Source: Myxococcales bacterium
GTDB lineage: Bacteria; Myxococcota_A; Polyangia; Polyangiales; Houyiibacteriaceae
Assembly (NCBI GenBank): GCA_013002645.1
Contig: JABDJF010000286.1
Location: 1-12,216 of the forward strand
Direction of reading: 5' to 3'
DNA length: 12,216 nucleotides
Position 1 is the stretch's first letter, and each line of letters starts with the position of its first letter. A model generated the notes under the pieces. That model was not told where the DNA came from, made no database searches, and saw only the letters and a program-made list of their open reading frames with translations. Shown in pieces: positions 6,991 through 12,216 of this stretch. Made by a program: the position numbers and the translations under genes.

Positions 6991-7461
6991 ATGGATCTCA
7001 ACACCGGCATCTCATCAGAGCACCGCGAAAAGCTGGCGGCCGAGCTATCGAGGCTCCTGGCCGATAGCTACACTCTCTATCTCAAGACCCACAACTTCCA
7101 CTGGAACGTCACCGGCCCGATGTTCCAAACGCTTCATTCGATGTTCGAGCTGCAGTACACCGAGCTCGCGATGGCCGTCGACGCCATCGCCGAGCGCATC
7201 CGGGCCCTAGGTCTGCCTGCGCCGGGGAGCTATGCGGCCTTTGGGCGACTTGCGAGCGTCCCGGACACCGATGCCGTGCCAAAGGCGCTCGAGATGGTCA
7301 AGCTGCTCGTCGAAGCGCACGAGACCGTGATTCGCACCGCGCGGGAAGTCGTCCGCGCCGCCGAGGAGGCAGGCGACCAGGCCACGGCCGACCTCGGGAC
7401 CCAGCGCCTCCAGCTCCATGAGAAGACCGCCTGGATGCTCCGAAGCCTGCTCGAAGACTGA
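6991..7461 (+). CDS. dps: Dps family DNA-binding ferritin-like protein
   Basis: 156 residues, normal for the family. Dps proteins assemble as 12-subunit shells that oxidise Fe(II), preferably with hydrogen peroxide, store the iron and protect DNA in stress. The dinuclear ferroxidase ligands are all visible: H37 in THNFHWNVTGP, H49 in TLHSMF, and D64 and E68 in AVDAIAERI. The four-helix bundle is complete, and the C-terminus (HEKTAWMLRSLLED) matches the last helix. The N-terminus is short with only a few basic residues (HREK), so DNA binding through a lysine-rich tail is not evident. The start at 6991 has an AAGGAG Shine-Dalgarno. The gene sits 82 bases after the exporter operon. I see no clear OxyR or Fur site in that gap, so its regulation cannot be read here. 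Confidence 0.95.
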   Translation: MDLNTGISSEHREKLAAELSRLLADSYTLYLKTHNFHWNVTGPMFQTLHSMFELQYTELAMAVDAIAERIRALGLPAPGSYAAFGRLASVPDTDAVPKALEMVKLLVEAHETVIRTAREVVRAAEEAGDQATADLGTQRLQLHEKTAWMLRSLLED

Positions 7462-7478
7462 ATCATCGCTCCGATGAT
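7462..7478 (+). terminator. Weak hairpin after Dps, possible terminator
   Basis: ATCATCG (7462-7468) and CGATGAT (7472-7478) form a 7-bp stem with a 3-base loop directly after the Dps stop. A GATTT run follows, but there is no true U-tract and the stem is low in GC. It may attenuate or terminate weakly, or be chance. Confidence 0.25.
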
Positions 7479-7516
7479 GATTTGGCATTCTGCTCTGCAG
7501 GCCCTAGGGGTCGAAG

Positions 7517-8293
7517 ATGGCGAAAGGCGTACGTGACGTGATCCGGCGGGCTGCAAAGGGCAGCTCCTGGTCGCACTTCATGGATTACGCCTCTCCCGCC
7601 TTGTTCGAAGTGATGCCGCTGCGCGCCCTTCTCGCACAGGGAAAGGAGTTCGTCTCGAACGGCTCCGATGCGCGGCGCTACGCGAACGTGCGCGAAGCCA
7701 TCGCATCTGCTCTGCGTGCGCGTGGCCTCGAAGTCGAGCTCGGGCCACAGGATGACCACGCGGAACGCCTCTCGCTCCCGAGCCTCCCGGAACCGGTGCG
7801 GCGCGAAACCGGCCATCGAATCCTCGAAATCTACTTCACGCAGATTTTTGCAGGCCGCGACACCATCCTCGACCTACGACCGGATTCCTTCTTCGCGACC
7901 CAAGGGTCGGCTCTCCGTTGGGGACCCAAGGCGTTTTATGTGCAATGGCAGGACGATTTTCTAGAGGGGCTTCGCGACCTCTACGCTGGCTTCTACCTCG
8001 ATGACGAACCGCGCTTTGAATCGGGCTTGGCCCAGCTGGGCCTGCAGGACTCGGGAGACGCCTTGGTCAGCCATCTTGGCAGCGGCGACCAGCGGAGCGT
8101 TCGGTTCGAGACGAGCGCGTTTCACAGCAGCTTTCACGACACGTTTTTGGCTTGCCGCGATCGGGGCGTGGCGCTCCATCGAAATTTCCTCGCGCTCGGT
8201 ATCTACTTGGTTTGTCTATACGACGTGCTCGAGTCGCTCGACCTCGCGTTCGATGTGCGCGGTGCCTTCGAGCGGACTTGCGGGCAAAGCTAG
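7517..8293 (+). CDS. Uncharacterised soluble protein, 258 residues
   Basis: I do not recognise this protein. It has no signal peptide and no membrane helix, so it is probably cytoplasmic. Composition and codon use look like a real gene. The middle and C-terminal parts are dense in aromatic and charged residues in motif-like blocks: HRILEIYFTQIF (100-111), LDLRPDSFF (119-127), WQDDFLEGLRDLYAGFYLDD (144-163), HLGSGDQ (186-192), FHSSFHDTFLACRDRGVALH (202-221) and LYDVLESLDLAFDVRGAF (234-251). The clustered His and Asp (H203, H207, H221, D208) could bind a metal or form an active site, but this is speculation. It lies 55 bases after Dps, and the SDR gene starts 6 bases after its stop, so it is likely co-transcribed with the SDR and CPBP genes. 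The Shine-Dalgarno is weak. Confidence 0.75.
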   Translation: MAKGVRDVIRRAAKGSSWSHFMDYASPALFEVMPLRALLAQGKEFVSNGSDARRYANVREAIASALRARGLEVELGPQDDHAERLSLPSLPEPVRRETGHRILEIYFTQIFAGRDTILDLRPDSFFATQGSALRWGPKAFYVQWQDDFLEGLRDLYAGFYLDDEPRFESGLAQLGLQDSGDALVSHLGSGDQRSVRFETSAFHSSFHDTFLACRDRGVALHRNFLALGIYLVCLYDVLESLDLAFDVRGAFERTCGQS

Positions 8294-8299
8294 CGGGCG

Positions 8300-9265
8300 A
8301 TGACTCAGGAACGAGCCACATCAAGAAGGCTGCTTCTCACGGGCGCCACCGGTTTCGTCGGCCGACATCTCGATGCAGCGCTCACGGCGACGAGCTGGGA
8401 CGTCGTCCGTGCGACGCGAAACCCCAAATTGGCGTCACAGCCAGGCTGGGTCTACCTCGATGTGTCTGACCCGAGCTCGATCGATCCGGCGATCGCGGGC
8501 TGCGACGCCGCCGTCTACCTCATCCACTCGATCGACGACTCGAAGGATTACCCAGCGCGCGAGGCACGCGGCGCTGAGGCGTTCCTGGCAGCCGCTGAGC
8601 GGGCCGGCGTTCGCCGCATCGTGTACCTGGGCGGCGTCGCGCCGCAGGCCAAAGCCTCGAGGCACCTTCTCAGCCGATTGAATACGGGCAAAATCCTGCG
8701 CTCGGGGAAGGTCTCCACGGTCGAGCTTCGCTGCGGGCTCATCATCGGCGCCGGCGGTAGCTCTTGGATGATGGTCCGCGACTTGGCGGCCCGGCTTCCA
8801 GCCATGCTCCTCCCGCGCTGGCTTCAGTTCTCCTCTTGGCCCGTGTGGGTCGAGGACGTCGTCCTCGCGATCGTGCGCGCACTCGACCTGCCCAACGAAA
8901 CGAGCGCCTGGTACGACGTGCCCGGACGGGAGCGCATGACCCACGCGAACTTTCTTTCGCGCATCGCCAAAAGCATGGGTAAAGATCCAAGGCTCATCGG
9001 CGTGCCCGTCATCACGCCCAGGCTCTCGAGCTATTGGATCGCGCTGGTTACGAGGGCGGACTTGGCGCTCGCGCAGGAGCTCGTAGAGGGCTTGCAGAGC
9101 GATCTCGACCCCGGCGGCGAGTCGATCTGGGAACGGCTCGGTGACGACCGACCGACGGAGTTCCAGATCGCGGTCTACCAGGCGCTGGAAGACGAGACGG
9201 CCTCCAAAACGCCGACCCCGAAGCTCGTCGCTCGCATGCGGGCTCGCGTCGAGGGCAGCAGCTAG
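8300..9265 (+). CDS. NAD(P)-binding atypical SDR protein (NmrA/COG0702-like)
   Basis: 321 residues. The N-terminal Rossmann fold has LLLTGATGFVGRHL (11-24, glycine motif TGATGFVG) and an Arg-containing second strand end (RATRNP, 37-42), which may favour NADP. AVYLIHSIDD (71-80) and RRIVYLGG (105-112) are strand ends typical of extended or atypical SDRs that handle sugars, quinones or redox sensing. The usual YxxxK catalytic pair is not visible after the IVYLGG strand, so it may bind a cofactor without being a classical dehydrogenase. The C-terminal third (about 215-321) is a family-specific substrate-side domain with no membrane helix. It starts 6 bases after the preceding stop, and the CPBP-type gene begins immediately after its own stop, so the three probably form one operon. 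The substrate is unknown. Confidence 0.87.
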   Translation: MTQERATSRRLLLTGATGFVGRHLDAALTATSWDVVRATRNPKLASQPGWVYLDVSDPSSIDPAIAGCDAAVYLIHSIDDSKDYPAREARGAEAFLAAAERAGVRRIVYLGGVAPQAKASRHLLSRLNTGKILRSGKVSTVELRCGLIIGAGGSSWMMVRDLAARLPAMLLPRWLQFSSWPVWVEDVVLAIVRALDLPNETSAWYDVPGRERMTHANFLSRIAKSMGKDPRLIGVPVITPRLSSYWIALVTRADLALAQELVEGLQSDLDPGGESIWERLGDDRPTEFQIAVYQALEDETASKTPTPKLVARMRARVEGSS

Positions 9266-9892
9266 GTGGAGCGCGTCTCGAGAGCCGAGGCACTGGCGCT
9301 AGCCGCTTGCGTCGCCGCATTTTGCGTCGCCATGGGCCTTCGCGAGGTCCTCAACATTTGGATCGGAACCGGCGCTGCGGCCCTGACGTCAGCGCTCGTT
9401 CTGTGGCTCGGTGCGCGTCCTGCCGTTCGAGCCAATCTCGATACGCCGACCGCGACGAACCTCGTCGTCGGCCTCGTCGTCGGTGTGCTCATGTCCTTGG
9501 CGACCTGGTGGCTCTATCCCATCAGCGTTTCGCTATTCCCGCCCATTGAGACCGAGGTCGAGACCTTGTACGCGCTTCTTCGGCAAGCGCCCGGCCCGGT
9601 TCGCGCGTTTCCCCTGCTCTTGTTCGTCGTCGCGGCGGAGGAGTTGGTTTGGCGCGGTGTCGCCATCGATCTCTTCTCGCGATCGCTCGGTCCGTGGCGG
9701 GCGATGCTCGTATCCGCGCTGCTCTACGTCCTTCCGCAGGTCGCCCTGCGTTCGCCCTTGCTGATCATCGTGGCCCTGTGCTGCGGCCTGCTCTGGGGCG
9801 CTCTGCGCGTGCAAACAAAAGGTCTTGCCGCACCGTTCGTCGCGCACCTGGTCTGGGACATCCTCGTATTCGTTTGGCACCCCGTCGCCTGA
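9266..9892 (+). CDS. CPBP (CAAX/Rce1-like) intramembrane protease family protein, variant motif 2
   Basis: 208 residues, with about six hydrophobic helices from residue 8 to the end. Motif 1 of the family is present: EELVWRG, with E125, E126 and R130 (EExxxR). Motif 3 is present as HLVWD (H194, D198). Motif 2, normally FxxxH, reads YVLPQ (Y154, Q158), and there is no other His in that helix. Active members cleave peptide bonds in the membrane (prenyl-protein processing, bacteriocin self-immunity, regulation). With Gln in place of the metal-coordinating His, this copy may be inactive or altered. The GTG start at 9266 follows the SDR stop without any gap; an in-frame ATG at residue 23 would remove most of the first helix, so the GTG is preferred. 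It converges on the MpaB-family gene with 18 bases between. Confidence 0.82.
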   Translation: MERVSRAEALALAACVAAFCVAMGLREVLNIWIGTGAAALTSALVLWLGARPAVRANLDTPTATNLVVGLVVGVLMSLATWWLYPISVSLFPPIETEVETLYALLRQAPGPVRAFPLLLFVVAAEELVWRGVAIDLFSRSLGPWRAMLVSALLYVLPQVALRSPLLIIVALCCGLLWGALRVQTKGLAAPFVAHLVWDILVFVWHPVA

Positions 9893-9910
9893 GCCGCGGG
9901 CGAGAATCCG

Positions 9911-11071
9911 CTAGGAGATCGTAAACGAAGGCTCTTCGCCGCGAAGAACGCGGGTCAAGTCCCCTCGAACCGCTCGGTTCCCAACCTGCGAAGCCAATTG
10001 GCTTGCACCAGGCACGCGGCGACGAATCCATTCGAACGGCGCGACCGCGGCGCGAATCGGATAGACGGAGTATTGCCAGAGATCGTCGGGAATGCCGAGG
10101 TCGTCTGCGATCTCTGGGCCGTTGAACGCTCGAGCGAGCCCGTTGTGGATGCGACTGACCGCGAGCGCCAAGACCGGCGGGGCCTTCCCTTTTGCGTTCT
10201 GCCCCGGCACCTGGAGAAGCTGCTCGGTCAAGGCGCGCGAATCGTCGTCTGGACCGGGCTGGACCAGCCGAAGGAGGTCGGCGAGGTGACGGGTCTTGGC
10301 TTCGCTTCCGAGATGATCGAGCAGCCATGGGTCGACCCCGCTCAAGTGCCCGCAGTATCGCCACATCGCGAGGATCGCTTCTCGCTCCTGTGGGGTCAGG
10401 AAGAAACCAAGACGCTGCGCGCCATCCATCATAAGGAGCGAAAATTCGAGAAGCGTGCCGAACATGTCGGCCTGGTTGATCGGCAGCCCCCAAAGATCGG
10501 TGCGCCACCGGCCCGAGTGCAAGCAGGCGCGGCGGACGTGCGAGTGAATCAGACTCACCCGCAGTGAGATGTCCCGACCGGGGCGTCCACGTCGAAGGCC
10601 GTCGACCTGAGTCGCTTCACTCACGAACCGCGCGGTTTCGGCAAGCCGCCGCTGGGGGCGGTGGCGAAGCTCTCCGGTGAACGCCAGCGGCTTGACGGCT
10701 GCGCTCGAGTGATAGCCGTTGATGAGAGACCATGCGCTGAGGACGATCATCCCGAGGATTCCAAATCGCTGGTACGCGAGTGCGCCGGTCCGGATCTGAT
10801 CAAAGTCGACCCAGCTGGGGAGCGGGTCGGCGCGCTCGAAAAATCCTCGGAGCTCCGGTGACGCCTCCGGCACCGCCGAAATGCCGAGGGCAAGAGCGCG
10901 CTCGAGCTGTGATTTGGCCGACTCGCCGTGCCGCTCAATCCACTGCAGCAGCGCATCCGCAACCGGATCGCCGACGAGATAAAATCCCGCGTAGCGATCG
11001 GCATCGTCGCCGAATCGCCGTCGGGCTTCCTCTCGATTCTCATAGCGACTCGGAAAATCGGTTTCGGTCAT
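9911..11071 (-). CDS. MpaB/rubber-oxygenase (DUF2236) family protein
   Basis: 386 residues from the ATG at 11071. The family (latex-clearing oxygenase Lcp, fungal MpaB) contains b-type-haem oxygenases that cleave C=C bonds of polyisoprenoids or terpenoid side chains. Visible family features: GELRHRPQRRLAETARFV (133-150, with R141/R142 and T146), SLIHSHVRR (173-181, H176 a probable haem ligand by analogy), GLPINQADMFGTLLEF (195-210) and WRYCGHLSGVDP (237-248). There is no signal peptide; Lcp is secreted but many homologues are not. A longer reading from 11212 is open but would overlap the upstream gene in another frame, and homology starts only after 11071. It lies 58 bases after the DUF1295 gene on the same strand, probably the same operon. 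The real substrate is unknown. Confidence 0.85.
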   Translation of the reverse strand: MTETDFPSRYENREEARRRFGDDADRYAGFYLVGDPVADALLQWIERHGESAKSQLERALALGISAVPEASPELRGFFERADPLPSWVDFDQIRTGALAYQRFGILGMIVLSAWSLINGYHSSAAVKPLAFTGELRHRPQRRLAETARFVSEATQVDGLRRGRPGRDISLRVSLIHSHVRRACLHSGRWRTDLWGLPINQADMFGTLLEFSLLMMDGAQRLGFFLTPQEREAILAMWRYCGHLSGVDPWLLDHLGSEAKTRHLADLLRLVQPGPDDDSRALTEQLLQVPGQNAKGKAPPVLALAVSRIHNGLARAFNGPEIADDLGIPDDLWQYSVYPIRAAVAPFEWIRRRVPGASQLASQVGNRAVRGDLTRVLRGEEPSFTIS

Positions 11072-11129
11072 CGGCTCGTTAAACCTAAGGCTCGTGGAGA
11101 CGGGCGGCCAGCTCGGCTTCCCCGCGGGC

Positions 11130-12035
11130 TCATCGCCGCGGCGGGCGGGGAACCAAGACCGGCGTTTGGGCCTTGTACCGGCGATAGCCTTCCTCATCGC
11201 CCCATCGCTCATCCGAACGCTTTTCGAGGAGCGGAATGCCGCTCACGCGCGTGAGCAAGACGACCACGAAGATCGGAGAAATCATCGTGGCCCACTGCCA
11301 GCCTTCCAGAGTCGAGGCAGCAATCAGAGCTACGCCGAACCAGAGTACGATCTCTCCGAAGTAGTTCGGGTGCCGCGACCAGGCCCAGAGGCCCGTGTCA
11401 ACGTAGCGTCCCGGGTTGGCCGTTCGGAATTCGCCTTTCTGCAGGTCGGCGACCACCTCGATCGCAAAACCGGCCGCCCAGACCCCAACGCCAAAGGCGT
11501 CGAGCAGGCCGAGCGGCGACGGCGCCACCGTCGTGATCGCAGCAAGCGCCGCGCACAGCGTCAAGAACACCCAGAGCCCTTGGAGGGTCCAGGCGATCAG
11601 AAATCGCGAGGCGCTCGGTTTGATCTCGTCGAAGCGGGGATCGGAGCCCGCATTCCGGATGCGTCGGAATAGAAAGCTACCGAGGCGCGACGCCCAGATG
11701 AAAACCAAGAGCGCGAGGATGACGGAGCGGCCGTCGTTTGGGCGTGATGCAAAGAGCGCAAAGCCCGTGACCAGGATGTAGGTCAGGCTGCCGACCAGGT
11801 CATAGAAGTGCTCGGTCTGCTTCCAATAGGCCGGTACGAACGCAAGCCACTGCGCGCCGAACGCGATGGCGGCACAGCAAAAGATGACCGGGACGCCGCC
11901 CATCGCGACCCCGCCCTGACTCCCCGCCCAGGCGATGCCGGCGGCGACCATCACGGCTACTGAAATCACCGTCGGTGCGAGCGCGATGCGCTGAAATGCC
12001 ATGATGACCCCGCCAATAGCAGCAGAAGATGCCAT
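11130..12035 (-). CDS. DUF1295 (steroid 5-alpha-reductase-like) membrane protein
   Basis: 301 residues from the ATG at 12035, which has AGGGAGG 8 bases upstream; a longer frame to 12113 is open but lacks this support. Several hydrophobic helices span about 18-38, 47-66, 81-97, 104-123, 144-168, 177-196 and 224-262. The C-terminal NADPH-binding/ICMT-like region carries the family signature SRHPNYFGE (220-228), after VADLQKGEFR (195-204). The family end pattern is SGIPLLEKRS (265-274), then W, YRRYK and TPVLVPRPP (291-299). An arginine-rich loop WASRLGSFLFRR (114-125) followed by DPRFDEIK is also typical. Members are reductase- or methyltransferase-like membrane enzymes acting on lipids or sterols; the exact reaction of bacterial DUF1295 proteins is generally not established. 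The MpaB-type gene follows, which suggests joint action on an isoprenoid or lipid. Confidence 0.9.
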   Translation of the reverse strand: MASSAAIGGVIMAFQRIALAPTVISVAVMVAAGIAWAGSQGGVAMGGVPVIFCCAAIAFGAQWLAFVPAYWKQTEHFYDLVGSLTYILVTGFALFASRPNDGRSVILALLVFIWASRLGSFLFRRIRNAGSDPRFDEIKPSASRFLIAWTLQGLWVFLTLCAALAAITTVAPSPLGLLDAFGVGVWAAGFAIEVVADLQKGEFRTANPGRYVDTGLWAWSRHPNYFGEIVLWFGVALIAASTLEGWQWATMISPIFVVVLLTRVSGIPLLEKRSDERWGDEEGYRRYKAQTPVLVPRPPRR

Positions 12036-12162
12036 CTGTCGAACCTCCCTGGAGACCGGTGGCGCAGTCTCGGGCTCGTGCCTCCGAGCATTCGCGCAGA
12101 CCTCTTGGCGCAATCGCGCGCTTCGAGTAACAATCGAGATTCATGGTATCTGGGGGTCGAGA
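12036..12162. promoter_or_regulatory. Divergent intergenic region between the DUF1295 gene and the last gene
   Basis: These 127 bases, the longest gene-free stretch here, must contain promoters for the DUF1295/MpaB pair and for the gene starting at 12163. Apart from the DUF1295 Shine-Dalgarno I see no clear -35/-10 pair, no strong palindrome and no RNA-like structure. A seven-codon frame from ATG 12143 ends at a stop overlapping the next start and is probably not meaningful. Confidence 0.4.
12044..12049 (-). promoter_or_regulatory. Ribosome binding site of the DUF1295 gene
   Basis: GGGAGG on the minus strand lies 8 bases before the ATG at 12035 and decides that start over the upstream in-frame ATG at 12113. 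Confidence 0.75.
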
Positions 12163-12216
12163 ATGACGAGACACGGCAGACTTCGGGCGCTCATCGTGGC
12201 GCTAGCGGCACTCACA
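12163..12216 (+). CDS. Start of an unidentified gene with probable signal peptide (partial)
   Basis: Only 18 codons are inside the window: MTRHGRLRALIVALAALT. The basic N-terminus followed by a hydrophobic Leu/Ala/Val stretch is a typical start of a Sec signal peptide or a first membrane helix. A GGGGGTCGAG stretch just before the ATG may serve as Shine-Dalgarno. The product cannot be named; an exported protein is the most likely reading. It diverges from the DUF1295 gene. Confidence 0.5.
   Translation, partial: MTRHGRLRALIVALAALT

Noticed and set aside
9998..10567. 189-codon plus-strand frame opposite the MpaB-family gene
   Set aside because: The minus strand carries the conserved oxygenase-family motifs there; the plus frame is a shadow.
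11072..11212. N-terminal extension of the MpaB-family protein to 11212
   Set aside because: It would overlap the end of the DUF1295 gene by 83 bases in another frame, and the extra residues are low-complexity Arg/Pro/Ser without family similarity.
12143..12166. Short seven-codon frame before the last gene as a leader peptide
   Set aside because: No Shine-Dalgarno is visible and the length and sequence give no sign of an attenuator.

Overview
The window is GC-rich and densely coded, with GTG as well as ATG starts, signal peptides and outer-membrane proteins. It therefore comes from a Gram-negative bacterium. The overall style (high GC, a tripartite exporter, an MpaB-type oxygenase beside a DUF1295 protein, a CrtI/CrtD-like flavoprotein) suggests a myxobacterium or a relative, but that is inference; no rRNA or other phylogenetic marker is present.

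Layout. (1) 1-590, minus: the N-terminal part of a CrtI/CrtD-type FAD oxidoreductase, cut by the window edge. It is divergent from a predicted outer-membrane beta-barrel protein (661-1596, plus). (2) 2385-1593, minus: a small winged-helix regulator followed by a small four-helix membrane protein, whose stop codon overlaps that of the barrel gene. (3) 2447-6908, plus: a tightly coupled three-gene exporter unit, with an ABC-type transmembrane/NBD protein, an HlyD-type adaptor and a TolC-type outer-membrane channel. Regulator and exporter diverge from a short AT-rich spacer holding a perfect 11-8-11 palindrome that also carries a TTGACA box. (4) 6991-9892, plus: Dps, an unrecognised 258-residue protein, an atypical NAD(P)-binding SDR protein and a CPBP-type membrane protein. 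(5) 12035-9911, minus: a DUF1295 (steroid-reductase-like) membrane protein and an MpaB/DUF2236 oxygenase-family protein. (6) 12163 to the end, plus: the start of a gene that appears to encode a signal peptide.

The most striking point is the exporter. Its membrane half looks normal, and its adaptor and channel look intact, but the nucleotide-binding domain has lost every catalytic motif: Walker A lysine, Walker B glutamate, Q-loop glutamine, both signature glycines and the switch histidine. The reading frame and the rest of the ABC fold are preserved. Either this half-transporter pairs with an active ATPase encoded elsewhere, or the tripartite assembly works without its own ATP hydrolysis. The adjacent regulator, palindrome and small membrane protein are candidates for its control or accessory functions.

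No tRNA, rRNA, CRISPR array, insertion sequence or transposase was seen. No gene-free stretch exceeds 300 bases; the longest is about 127 bases (12036-12162).
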